This document shows positions 8,535-16,221 of a DNA stretch of 51,806 bases, one piece after another. The translations under genes were made by a program, and so were the position numbers. Location: the NCBI GenBank assembly GCA_016125385.1, contig WGLV01000028.1:1-51806 (forward strand), written 5' to 3'. The DNA comes from a bacterium (GTDB taxonomy: Bacteria; Hinthialibacterota; Hinthialibacteria; Hinthialibacterales; Hinthialibacteraceae). The notes beneath the pieces were generated by a model, which did no database searches, had not been told where the DNA came from, and saw nothing but the letters and a program-made list of their open reading frames with translations. Numbering within the stretch: the first letter of the stretch is position 1; the number at the start of each line of letters is the position of its first letter.

Positions 8535-8722
8535 GGTATTTCATCGAGTACAACATCGCGAAAATCGCCTTAAAATCTGGATTTACCCCAACCTCCATCT
8601 CTCGCCGCTCACAGATATCGTGTGTAATTCATGCCAAGGTAAAGAATGACAAATCAACCGTCTGGCCTGAATGAATTACACGACAAGTAATCATGACGAT
8701 CCTTTTTCAGAATAGAATTCGT

Positions 8723-8728
8723 TATAAT
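8723..8728 (+). promoter_or_regulatory. -10 element upstream of murI
   Basis: A perfect TATAAT lies 65 bp before the murI start codon. I see no good -35 hexamer at 16-18 bp, so promoter strength is unclear. Confidence 0.45.
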
Positions 8729-8793
8729 AGGATCATTCCTATGCCTTGTGATACGCGATCATCCACTTGAATAATCCGCGCCGGAGTCAAATC

Positions 8794-9693
8794 ATGAGTG
8801 AACCGATTCATGCAACGCCCTCTTCGCCGATTGGAATTTTCGATTCTGGAATCGGCGGGCTGACGGTGGTTCAATGCATGCAGCAACATCTTGCCAACGA
8901 AACGCTCTGTTACTTCGGCGATACGGCGCGGGTCCCTTACGGAACCAAGTCGCCTGACACGGTCAAACGCTACAGCCTCGAAATCGTCGAGTTTCTCAAG
9001 ACGCATGAGGTTAAAATCGTCGTCGTCGCCTGTAACACCGCGTCGTCGCTTGCGCTGGATGAGGTCAAGGCGGCCTTCGATGGCCCGGTAATCGGCGTGG
9101 TTGAGCCCGGCGTACGCGCCGGCGCCGCCGCCACCCGCAACGGCCGCATCGGCGTCATTGGAACACGCGGCACCATCCGCAGCGGCGCGTATCAACGGCG
9201 CCTGCAGCAAATCGACCCGTCATTTCATATCGCCGCGGCGCCTTGCCCGCTGTTCGTCCCGCTGGTGGAAGAAGGCTGGATCGACCACGCCGTCGCGGAG
9301 CGCGTCGCGGAAGAGTATCTTGCGCCGTTGCGTAACGAGAAAGTTGATGTATTGATTCTCGGCTGTACGCATTATCCGGTATTGAGCAAAGTCATCGGGC
9401 GGGTGATGGGCGAAGGCGTCGCGCTGGTCAACTCGGCTGAAGAAGTAACGCGCGAGGTCAGCCAGCGGCTCGGTGAGCTGGGCCTGCTGTCAGAAACCAG
9501 GCGGTATCAGAATCTCTATTATGCGTCGGATGACATTGAAGGATTCAAGCGGCTCTATCAGCGTATCTGCGGAAAAGAGCAGGGAATCTTTTTGGAAGCC
9601 CCGGCCGACTATTTCACGCTGGTTCAACAACTTCATAAATACCGGGGCCGTCTGTTTACCAGCGCCGCGCAGTGGTTTGAGCCCATGAGCTGA
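8794..9693 (+). CDS. murI: Glutamate racemase
   Basis: A 299-residue cytoplasmic enzyme that makes D-glutamate for peptidoglycan. ATG 8794 is preferred because GGAG lies 8 nt upstream; an in-frame TTG at 8767 would add nine residues. Motifs: IGIFDSGIGGL (Asp17-Ser18), the first catalytic Cys80 in ACNTAS and the second, Cys191, in LGCTHYP. The conserved FGDTARVPYG follows the substrate loop. Length is slightly above the usual 260-285 because of a short N-terminal leader and a C-terminal extension (about 260-299) without recognised function. It is monocistronic, ending at the hairpin at 9718. Confidence 0.96.
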   Translation: MSEPIHATPSSPIGIFDSGIGGLTVVQCMQQHLANETLCYFGDTARVPYGTKSPDTVKRYSLEIVEFLKTHEVKIVVVACNTASSLALDEVKAAFDGPVIGVVEPGVRAGAAATRNGRIGVIGTRGTIRSGAYQRRLQQIDPSFHIAAAPCPLFVPLVEEGWIDHAVAERVAEEYLAPLRNEKVDVLILGCTHYPVLSKVIGRVMGEGVALVNSAEEVTREVSQRLGELGLLSETRRYQNLYYASDDIEGFKRLYQRICGKEQGIFLEAPADYFTLVQQLHKYRGRLFTSAAQWFEPMS

Positions 9694-9717
9694 GACGAAT
9701 CCATTCTTCGTACACAA

Positions 9718-9749
9718 AAATCCCCCGGCGGGCGACCACCGGGGGATTT
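9718..9749. terminator. Hairpin terminator between convergent murI and spoVG
   Basis: Eleven-base arms AAATCCCCCGG and CCGGGGGATTT. Read on the minus strand (from spoVG) the stem runs into GATTTTTGTG, a fair U-tract. On the plus strand the tail is poorer, so it serves spoVG best and murI possibly. Confidence 0.75.
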
Positions 9750-9808
9750 GAATACCTGTCCGGGAAACAACCGGAGCGCGAGGCGCTCATTCTCCACACA
9801 GGGAGAGG

Positions 9809-10111
9809 CTATTCCATGTGGGCGTCTTCAGTGAAGGCGTCTTCGCCGACTTCTTCAAGGACGCGCTTGTATTCACCGATCACGGTCTGTTCCATCTTGT
9901 GGCGCGTATCCTGATTGAGGGGATGCGCGATATCGGCGTAGGTACCATCCGCCTTTTTGCGGCTGGGCATGGCGACGAAGAGCCCTGTGTTTCCATTGAT
10001 GACCTTCAGGTCACGGATCACAAAGCAGTCATCCAAAATGATCGTAGCAAACGCTTTGAGTTTTTCATCGTGCTTACGAACTGGATATACTTTCACTTCT
10101 GTAATGTCCAT
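9809..10111 (-). CDS. spoVG: SpoVG-family RNA/DNA-binding regulator
   Basis: A 100-residue protein with the SpoVG hallmarks: MDITEVKVYPVRK at the start, then LKAFATIILDDCFVIRDLKVINGNTGLFVAMPSRK, and a C-terminal helix. SpoVG proteins bind nucleic acids and act as global regulators in Firmicutes, spirochaetes and other phyla; the target here is unknown. The acidic tail (GEDAFTEDAHME) is longer than the minimal domain. It lies downstream of the 29-residue basic protein and tRNA-Leu on the same strand, so read-through from the tRNA promoter is possible. Confidence 0.93.
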   Translation of the reverse strand: MDITEVKVYPVRKHDEKLKAFATIILDDCFVIRDLKVINGNTGLFVAMPSRKKADGTYADIAHPLNQDTRHKMEQTVIGEYKRVLEEVGEDAFTEDAHME

Positions 10112-10190
10112 AAGATGCTGCCTTTCGTCGCGAGGTGTACAAGCCGAGACACGGGCCGCTGACGGAGCGGCCCGCGATGATCATACCATA

Positions 10191-10280
10191 TTACTTCTTC
10201 TTATGCCGATTCTGACGGCGTTTTTTCTTGCGTTTATGTGTTGCGATCTTGGCGCGTTTTCGTTTTTTTCCGCTGGGCAT
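10191..10280 (-). CDS. 29-residue basic protein, AURKAIP1/COX24 type (bS22/mS38-like)
   Basis: A very short gene: ATG at 10278-10280, stop TAA at 10191-10193, with AAAGGA about 6 nt upstream of the ATG. The product begins MPSGKKRKR, continues AKIATHKRKKK, ends NRHKKK, and is over half Lys/Arg. This closely matches the small 'MPSGKKRKRHKMATHKRKKR' proteins common in Bacteroidetes and allied phyla, annotated as AURKAIP1/COX24-domain proteins. The domain is related to mitochondrial mS38 and mycobacterial small-subunit protein bS22, so a ribosomal location is likely. It lies between spoVG and tRNA-Leu on the same strand. It is a useful lineage marker and easily missed by gene finders. Confidence 0.85.
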   Translation of the reverse strand: MPSGKKRKRAKIATHKRKKKRRQNRHKKK

Positions 10281-10406
10281 GGAAAGTCCTTTCTTCCAAC
10301 TGTTTCGTCGCTTTTATGATGGAAGGGGATAGAATTGTATGAATTTCGCCCCTACGTTGTCAACTCTTGCCGAACGGCATCTCATTGAATCTCGGTTTTC
10401 AAGGTG

Positions 10407-10489
<83 letters not shown>

Positions 10490-10510
10490 GGCTTGAAAAA
10501 CCGAAAGCAG

Positions 10511-10539
10511 ATTATATTTTTCGGGCATAGGGCTGTCAA
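10511..10539 (-). promoter_or_regulatory. Consensus sigma-70-type promoter of tRNA-Leu
   Basis: On the minus strand TTGACA (10534-10539) and TATAAT (10511-10516) are separated by exactly 17 bp, a perfect match to the housekeeping consensus. Transcription would start near 10504, about 15 nt before the tRNA. It may also read into the basic protein gene and spoVG. Confidence 0.9.
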
Positions 10540-11358
10540 TCATCACAGCGGGGAATCGGGTATATGAATGATTTTTCGGCGGTCTCCACTTTTCACAGCA
10601 CAAACAACTGAATACTATAGAGTAATAGAGTTGAAGAGAATAATAAAACGGTGGGATTCCAGTTTTTACTTGTACATAATTTTGAAGCTTTTCTACAAAC
10701 CTGGGGCGAAATACACAGTTTATCCACAGGCATCCAGGCATCAGGTCATGCACGACGGCACAACTGAATCAAGGGGTCTGTCGCGGTATAGTAGAATTTT
10801 TTGACTTTGCAAATTTTTGGCCAACTACTAAAACCAATTAATTTATCAAGACTTGCGTTGAATCTGATGCGTTCCCCTCATCGTTAAAATTCTAACTGAA
10901 CCCCAATCAATCGGTTGAATTAATCCAATTTTGGTTTCGATGCCCTAATTGCCGGGCCAATTCGTTTTTTTTATTAACAAGTTATCCAGAGATCAAGTTT
11001 GTGAGGGAATCGACCGATAATGACTCAAGCCGATTGATTGAGACAATCGCTTGAGAATGTTGATTTTGCCGACCTGACCAGCCGGCAGGGATCATTGCGC
11101 GAACCGGGAAAAATATCGCGAGATGGACAAATAAGTCAACTTTTCTCCCAATAGGCCGACAAAGTATTCAATGATTTTTACCAGGCGAGGGTCGCATCTC
11201 GCCGAGTCGCCTTCCACGCCGCTCATCCATCACAGGAACGGCAGCGATTGCAGCGGGGAAAACGGAAAGCGAATTGTTCTTGCGAACTCGTCCATTTTCG
11301 ATTACGCTGACCGCGTGATCTTTTATTGAACCCTCATTCAGGGTTTAGGACGATGAGA
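10540..11358. other. AT-rich gene-free region with a DnaA box
   Basis: About 820 bp without a supportable gene between the tRNA promoter and the terminator of the glycosyltransferase gene. The first 450 bp are notably AT-rich. It has one perfect TTATCCACA at 10720-10728 and a one-mismatch TTATCCAGA at 10982-10990, both on the plus strand. A small inverted repeat AACCCT/AGGGTT lies near 11330-11345. No tRNA, riboswitch or known RNA fold was recognised. Short frames here have no ribosome binding site or family resemblance. Confidence 0.5.
10720..10728 (+). promoter_or_regulatory. DnaA box (perfect)
   Basis: TTATCCACA followed by GG, identical in 11 bases to the sites at 8366 and 8526 and in the same orientation, in an AT-rich gene-free stretch. 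Confidence 0.5.
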
Positions 11359-11385
11359 AGAAGGCGGCCCTTGCGGCCGCCTTCT
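11359..11385 (-). terminator. Hairpin terminator after the glycosyltransferase gene
   Basis: Perfect 11-base arms AGAAGGCGGCC and GGCCGCCTTCT around a 5-nt loop. On the minus strand the tail is TTCTC, a weak U-tract. It starts 16 bp beyond the stop codon. Confidence 0.65.
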
Positions 11386-11400
11386 CTACGTTCAGGCCCT

Positions 11401-12531
11401 TTATATCTCAGCCCCCGCTGAATTTTCCATCAGATCCACTAACTGCTTGTATATTGAATCCCCGATGGCGCGAATGTCGTGGTTTCGCAGGGCGTAATCA
11501 CGTGCGTTCCGGCTGGTTTCGAGCCACCAGCCGCGATCTTCCGCAAGACGCCGCACCGCCTCCACCGCCTCACCGATCGAACCGTTCGCGCAGACGCCCA
11601 CGCCCTCGCGCGTCAGGATCCCGTCAGGATTCACCTCCAGCGCCACCACCGGACGCCCCCATTTCATCGCTTGAACGTAGGTATTGGGGTAACCTTCGTT
11701 TTCGGAGGTATTCAGAAAGATGGAATGCTCGGCGAATAGCGGTTCGGTCTCTTCAAACGGCACGCCGGGGACGAAGCGCACGTTGGCGATTCGAGCGGCT
11801 CGATCTTCGATTTCGTGAAACAGTTCAAGGACGCGCCCGCGCGGCTGAATCAGCGGGCAGACCATCGTGAACGCGAGATGCGGCAGCGCCTCGGCGATAT
11901 CGAGGCAGGCGTGAGGGCGTTTCCAGTCATCGCACCGGCTGATCCATAACACGCCGGGGCGAGAGGGTTCAACCGGTTCGGGGATATGATGGGCGGAGCG
12001 TAACACTCTGGCCTCGATGCTGTAGTTCTCAACCAGCAGCGCCCGTTGTTCGTCAGTCTGGGCGATGACCGCCGAGGCGCGGCGCAAACCGGCCATATAC
12101 AACATGCCGAACACCGCGCCGCGTTTGAGCTCATGGATCCGGTTGACGTCCCAGATGTGCGAAACCATAAACAGAAACGGCTTGCCCAGCCAGCGCGCGG
12201 CCAGACCGGTGACGCCGGTTTCGACGCCGCCGCCGCGCTGGATAAAAACGTCCGTCTCGCCACGCAGACAGGCGCGAAACAGATCGAGCATCCCCAACGC
12301 CGCTCGCGCGAGCGGATTGGAGCGATACGGCAATTTGCATACGCGGATGCCTTCGCGATCGAACTCGCAATATGGTCCCCGGCCGCGCGTGATCATACGA
12401 ACTTTCGCGCCATGATGCTCGATCCAGTATTTCGACAGCAGATAGAGCTGCACCTCGGCGCCGCCGAACTGCCCGGGCTCATCGGGGTCGAATAATTTGT
12501 GCGCCCAGAAGGCGACGATGGTGACGTTCAT
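11401..12531 (-). CDS. Glycosyltransferase, GT4-like (GT-B fold)
   Basis: A 376-residue protein. The N-terminal domain has FGGAEVQLYLLSKYW, the usual donor/acceptor loop of GT4 enzymes, and MVSHIWDVNRIHE. The C-terminal Rossmann domain starts near GVLWISRCDDWKRP and contains FLNTSENEGYPNTYVQAMKWGRPVVAL, where the NEGYPN...E region is the GT4 nucleotide-sugar site. It probably transfers a sugar to an envelope glycan; donor and acceptor are unknown. It stands alone on the minus strand, divergent from the SDR epimerase gene, with its own terminator. Confidence 0.88.
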   Translation of the reverse strand: MNVTIVAFWAHKLFDPDEPGQFGGAEVQLYLLSKYWIEHHGAKVRMITRGRGPYCEFDREGIRVCKLPYRSNPLARAALGMLDLFRACLRGETDVFIQRGGGVETGVTGLAARWLGKPFLFMVSHIWDVNRIHELKRGAVFGMLYMAGLRRASAVIAQTDEQRALLVENYSIEARVLRSAHHIPEPVEPSRPGVLWISRCDDWKRPHACLDIAEALPHLAFTMVCPLIQPRGRVLELFHEIEDRAARIANVRFVPGVPFEETEPLFAEHSIFLNTSENEGYPNTYVQAMKWGRPVVALEVNPDGILTREGVGVCANGSIGEAVEAVRRLAEDRGWWLETSRNARDYALRNHDIRAIGDSIYKQLVDLMENSAGAEI

Positions 12532-12831
12532 GCGCTCTCCACGGTTTCCATGCGGATAAACCGTTCCATTACGCCGATTTAAACCCGCCGCGCGGCCTCC
12601 GCGAAGGGGTGTAATTCAGGATGAAACGCATTATATTTGTTGCCAAAGCGACATTCGGAATCCACGGAGCCGAAATCGCGTTTTTCCCATGATTTCCAAC
12701 GGATTCACTCAGATTCAAAGCGAACTTCTTATCGACGATACCCGTCAAGCGAATGACATCCAAATGGACCGGCGAATGAAACATAGCGTGGCGTTGAAGG
12801 TGAGCCGCCGCGCTCAAGAGGCGAAATCGAT
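12532..12831. other. Divergent intergenic region
   Basis: Three hundred bp between the GT4 gene and the SDR epimerase gene. A minus-strand TATAAT at 12630-12635 may be a -10 for the glycosyltransferase, without a clear -35. GAGGCG lies about 10 nt before the epimerase start. A minus-strand frame of 82 codons is not credible. Confidence 0.4.
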
Positions 12832-13794
12832 ATGACTTATCTTGTAACCGGCTGCGCCGGATTCATCGGGAGCCAGATATGCGAGCGCCTGCTCTCCCAG
12901 AACGAAACCGTAATCGGTCTGGATGTCTTCACCGATTATTACAATCCCGAACGAAAGCGCAAAAACCTCGCGGCGGCGCTGAAGCAGGACCGCTTTCAGT
13001 TCGTCGAAGGCGATCTGGCTGAAATGGACCTGCGCCCGGTAATTGAAAGCGTCGATTGCGTGTTTCACACCGCCGGACAGCCCGGCGTGCGCGGCAGCTG
13101 GGGCTCTCAGTTCGATCTGTATACCCGTAACAACATCCGGGCGACGCAACGCCTGCTGGAATGTATTAAAGAGACCAGGCCCGGCGTGCGCGTGGTGTAC
13201 TCGTCGTCGTCATCGGTCTACGGCAACACCAATCAGCTCCCCACCAGCGAAACCGCAGTGCCCCGGCCTTATTCGCCCTATGGCGCCACCAAACTCGCCG
13301 CCGAACACCTCTGTAACCTCTACCACGCCAATTACGGCGTCCCGGTGGTTTCGTTGCGGTATTTCACCGTCTACGGCCCGCGCCAGCGCCCTGACATGGC
13401 GTTTAACATCTTCACCAAGGCGATTCTGCAGGACCGTCCCATCACCGTACTGGGCGACGGCGGCCAGACGCGCGATTTCACCTTCGTGGGCGACATCGTC
13501 GCCGCCAACCTCTCCGCTTCGCAAAAACCGGTTGAAGGCGGTATATTCAACCTCGGCGGCGGCTCGCGCATTTCGCTGATGGGCGCGGTGGAAATTCTCG
13601 AAAAAATCATCGGAAAATCCGCCCGAATTGAACGAAAAGAGCGCAACAAGGGCGACGTGCGCGATACCTGGGCCGATACCACGCAGGCTCAAACCCGGCT
13701 GGGCTACAAACCCGCCGTTTCACTTGAAGAAGGCCTGCGTCAGCAGGTCGCCTGGGAAGAAGAAGCGTTACGCGCGGAAGGCGAACTATCGTAA
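12832..13794 (+). CDS. NAD-dependent sugar epimerase/dehydratase (extended SDR)
   Basis: A 320-residue extended short-chain dehydrogenase. The NAD-binding TGCAGFIGSQ lies at residues 6-15, GLDVFTDYY gives the strand-2 acidic residue, and the catalytic Ser/Tyr/Lys are in YSSSSSVYG and YSPYGATKLAAEH. The HTAGQPGVRGSW segment resembles the HxAAQAGVRxS of UDP-glucuronate 4-epimerases, and RDFTFVGDIV is the usual sugar-binding loop. It most likely supplies an activated sugar for the neighbouring glycosyltransferases. Exact substrate is unproven: UDP-glucuronate/galacturonate is favoured, UDP-glucose possible. It heads a plus-strand run with the 62-residue gene 54 bp downstream. Confidence 0.88.
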   Translation: MTYLVTGCAGFIGSQICERLLSQNETVIGLDVFTDYYNPERKRKNLAAALKQDRFQFVEGDLAEMDLRPVIESVDCVFHTAGQPGVRGSWGSQFDLYTRNNIRATQRLLECIKETRPGVRVVYSSSSSVYGNTNQLPTSETAVPRPYSPYGATKLAAEHLCNLYHANYGVPVVSLRYFTVYGPRQRPDMAFNIFTKAILQDRPITVLGDGGQTRDFTFVGDIVAANLSASQKPVEGGIFNLGGGSRISLMGAVEILEKIIGKSARIERKERNKGDVRDTWADTTQAQTRLGYKPAVSLEEGLRQQVAWEEEALRAEGELS

Positions 13795-13848
13795 TCATGT
13801 TGACCGGGCGCCGTCGCGCGAACCATCATCCGAAAGGAGACTCACGCC

Positions 13849-14037
13849 ATGGACGCCGCCTCTCTGAGCGATGAGGCCCTGCTCGCGGAAATCGAATCGC
13901 TGAGCCGGTTTCTCAATCAATGTGAAGAACAGATCGCCCGGGGCGAGGAGCCCATGCCCCACAGTGAAATGCGCGGTAAAATGACGACGCTGAACCAGCT
14001 GAAGATCGAAGCGCGCCGCCGAGGCCTCGCCCTGTAA
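13849..14037 (+). CDS. Small helical protein of unknown function (62 residues)
   Basis: The start is well supported by AAAGGAGA about 8 nt before the ATG. The product is almost wholly alpha-helical and charged: LSDEALLAEIESLSRFLNQCEEQ, then MPHSEMRGKMTTLNQLKIEARRRGL. It has no signal peptide, membrane span or metal motif apart from one Cys. I do not recognise the family. It lies between the SDR epimerase and the APH-fold gene on the same strand. A GGGGCG/CGCCCC hairpin without U-tract follows the stop. Confidence 0.7.
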   Translation: MDAASLSDEALLAEIESLSRFLNQCEEQIARGEEPMPHSEMRGKMTTLNQLKIEARRRGLAL

Positions 14038-14241
14038 AAACCCGGGGCGATCATTATTGCGCCCCCCAAAGTCCAAAAACGCGCTATTCTTACCTGAAAC
14101 ATGATTTCTGCTCGGTTCGATCGGATCGCAACCCGGCAACAATTATAAAAATGTTCTACATTCTCACCGTGAGCCGCCGAAAATCATAGCGTAGTCATGC
14201 GTTGAGAAACATCGATCACAATCCATCGGGAATCGGAAACC

Positions 14242-15222
14242 GTGCAGACGCATATCACTTACGACTGGTTGGAAGACTCGCTGCTATCCGTATGCCGCGG
14301 CGTGTTTCCCGACGCGACCCTGCGCATCAATAACCTTGAGCCCAAGGTTCATCGGGTGTTTCCCCATCAGGAATACATCTTTAACCTGAGTTCAGACGAC
14401 GCCGAAACGGATTTGATTCTACGCCTGCATCACGGCTTCTTTTCGCCGTGGGAAGGCAGCGACCCGCTCAAAGTCACCCGCGAGTTTTCGGCGATGCGCC
14501 ACGCCTATCAGCATGGCTTCGCCGCGCCGTTTCCCTACACATACAGCACGACGCGCCGCCCCTTTGGCCGGGCCTTTATTCTGATGGACGCGGGCGACGG
14601 GTATTACTGGTGGGAACGGGAAGACAGCCTTACCCACATGCAGGAACACGTGGTCGACTCGCTGGCGGTATGGATGGCGCAACTGCACGTCAACGTGCCG
14701 GTCGAGCATCCCCTGATTCCGCCGGTGTACGCGTCGGACATTCATGAAAAGGTCTACAACCGCGTCGCTCACCTGCATAACCCCGTGCTCGATCGATGCT
14801 TCTCGCGATGCCGCGAACAGATGGAACATCTTGAGCCGCTGCCCTTCGCCATGCTGCACGGGCGGCTCGATCTCGACTGCCTGCTGATCAATCGCGGCCA
14901 GTTGCGCAGCGTCACCAACTGGGAATTCGCCGCCTTCGGCGACCCGCGCTGGGACGTGGCGTATACCTCGCTCGCGCTGCAATACACCAACGACCGCACC
15001 CTCGCGAATTACTTCGTGGCGCGCTACGTGCAGGAGATCGGAACCCCGCTGGAAGACATCGCCTTCTGGGAGGGCCTCGTCGCCCTGCGTTCGTACGCGC
15101 TCAGCCAGTGGCTGCGCAGCCTCGACGCCAAGGGCTTCGAACACATCGCCGGCCTGCAAACCCACCTCTTCGATCAGGAAGAATTCTGGCGCGAACGCGC
15201 CCTGCAGCAGTTTGGCGAATAA
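14242..15222 (+). CDS. Aminoglycoside-phosphotransferase-fold protein, catalytic residues lost
   Basis: A 326-residue protein (GTG start, GGGAATCGGAAACC upstream) of the APH/choline kinase fold. The catalytic loop aligns over its full length with the family: normal 'HGDLHPGN....VIDWEFAGIGDPAWDLA' appears as H206-G-R-L-D-L-D-C213 and then V-T-N226-W-E-F-AAFGDPRWDVA. The catalytic Asp is Arg208, the Mg-binding Asn is Cys213 and the DFG-like Asp is Asn226. All three core catalytic positions have changed, so it is probably a pseudokinase that binds a ligand or partner. The surrounding fold (WEFAAFGDPRWDVA) is kept. The sequence CGGCCAGCGG directly follows the stop codon and matches the end of a dispersed repeat. 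Confidence 0.82.
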   Translation: MQTHITYDWLEDSLLSVCRGVFPDATLRINNLEPKVHRVFPHQEYIFNLSSDDAETDLILRLHHGFFSPWEGSDPLKVTREFSAMRHAYQHGFAAPFPYTYSTTRRPFGRAFILMDAGDGYYWWEREDSLTHMQEHVVDSLAVWMAQLHVNVPVEHPLIPPVYASDIHEKVYNRVAHLHNPVLDRCFSRCREQMEHLEPLPFAMLHGRLDLDCLLINRGQLRSVTNWEFAAFGDPRWDVAYTSLALQYTNDRTLANYFVARYVQEIGTPLEDIAFWEGLVALRSYALSQWLRSLDAKGFEHIAGLQTHLFDQEEFWRERALQQFGE

Positions 15223-15374
15223 CGGCCAGCGGCTCAATCCATTTCTTTTTCAGCAGCGAATTATCCCGAACCGGAATCATGCATTTTCAGCAACCCGGCT
15301 GAAGCCGCTCAACCCCCGCGCGGACGGCGATCGCGCATACAATGAGCGATCATTTTCTATAGGGAGAAAAACGA

Positions 15375-15689
15375 ATGGCCTCATGGATCAAAGCGCTTGA
15401 CGTGACCGACCTGTCAGGCGGCGAAGGCAAATGCGTGGAAGCGAACGGGAAGGATTTCGCCGTATTCGCTCTGGATAACGAATATTTCGCGTTTGAAGAT
15501 TTTTGTCCGCATTCGGGCGCGCCTCTCTCGGAGGGCTGCATTGAAGACGGCGAGGTCGTGTGCCCGTGGCATGGCGCGCGGTTTCAGGTTCAAAGCGGCG
15601 ACGTGACGCAGGGCCCGGCACGCGAGGGCATCAAGCGGCTTAACACCAAAGTCGAAGACGGCGCGCTTTTTATTGAAATTCCAGACTGA
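15375..15689 (+). CDS. Rieske [2Fe-2S] ferredoxin-type protein (NirD-like)
   Basis: A 104-residue soluble protein consisting of one Rieske domain. The cluster ligands are C44-P-H46 and C63-P-W-H66, followed by FQVQSGDVTQGPA, which is the conserved proline loop region. It resembles the NirD/bphF-type small ferredoxins that pass electrons to oxygenases or reductases, but no partner enzyme is adjacent. AGGGAG lies about 8 nt upstream of the ATG. No membrane anchor or signal peptide is present, so it acts in the cytoplasm. Confidence 0.93.
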   Translation: MASWIKALDVTDLSGGEGKCVEANGKDFAVFALDNEYFAFEDFCPHSGAPLSEGCIEDGEVVCPWHGARFQVQSGDVTQGPAREGIKRLNTKVEDGALFIEIPD

Positions 15690-15723
15690 ACCGGCGGCGT
15701 GTTGCAGGCGAATTCCAACAAAA

Positions 15724-15755
15724 AACGGGGCGGTGGATCATTCCATCGCCCCGTT
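15724..15755 (-). terminator. Terminator of the YvyF-like/rsfS run
   Basis: Thirteen-base arms AACGGGGCGGTGG and CCATCGCCCCGTT with one G-T pair, followed on the minus strand by a TTTTTTG tract. It can also slow plus-strand transcripts from the Rieske gene. Confidence 0.85.
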
Positions 15756-15780
15756 CGCGTTGATTCAATGTTTGCGTTAT

Positions 15781-16203
15781 TCAGCGCTTTTTGAAGTGCA
15801 TTCCTGTTCGTTGCGCGGCGGGAGCCGCGTCTTTCTTTTCGTTTTCTTCCATCTTGTCGGCCAGCGTGGGTTTCTGAGAGACGTTTTTCTTAATCATGCA
15901 TGTGCGGCAGATAGTACCCGGTCCCTGCACCTCGCGGCCGCAGTACATGCAGTGTTTTTTCGACATCTCTTCTTCGAGATTGACGAGGTTGATGCGTTTT
16001 TCACGCACCCATTTCTCCAGCAGCTCCATATCGACGTCTTCAACCGCGTCGAGAATCTCCCACTTGGCCGCGTTGCGGTTGTCGCGCAGGTAGTCCTGAG
16101 TATCGCGTAACAACTGCTCTTCTTCATCATAGCACTTGTTACAGATATCGCGCGCCATTTTGTTAAACAGGGCTCCACATTTCGTGCAATTCGCTAATGC
16201 CAT
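15781..16203 (-). CDS. YvyF-like zinc-ribbon protein
   Basis: A 140-residue protein with two zinc ribbons: CTKCGALFNK...DICNKCYDEEE at the N-terminus and CMYCGREVQGPGTICRTC near residue 86. Between them lies a helical segment containing EKWVREKRINL, resembling a winged-helix or MerR-like element. The order matches the YvyF (TIGR03826-type) family found near flagellar genes in Firmicutes. No flagellar genes are in this window. The tail from about 108 is Lys/Glu/Ala-rich and probably disordered. It lies 18 bp after rsfS and ends at a strong terminator. A regulatory or RNA-linked role is inference. Confidence 0.7.
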   Translation of the reverse strand: MALANCTKCGALFNKMARDICNKCYDEEEQLLRDTQDYLRDNRNAAKWEILDAVEDVDMELLEKWVREKRINLVNLEEEMSKKHCMYCGREVQGPGTICRTCMIKKNVSQKPTLADKMEENEKKDAAPAAQRTGMHFKKR

Positions 16204-16221
16204 GACAACCGCCTCAACTTG

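Larger units (their letters stand above)
8181..8793. other. AT-rich intergenic region with two perfect DnaA boxes (oriC candidate)
   Basis: A 613-bp gene-free gap between the divergent ECF sigma gene and murI. It is clearly AT-richer than its surroundings, most strongly around 8425-8490. Two perfect DnaA-type 9-mers TTATCCACA, both followed by GG and on the same strand, lie at 8366 and 8526. The AT-rich stretch between them could act as an unwinding element. A chromosomal origin, or a DnaA-titrating or regulatory site, is possible. No dnaA, dnaN or gidA gene is near, so this remains a candidate. Short frames here are A/T-driven and lack ribosome binding sites. Confidence 0.4.
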
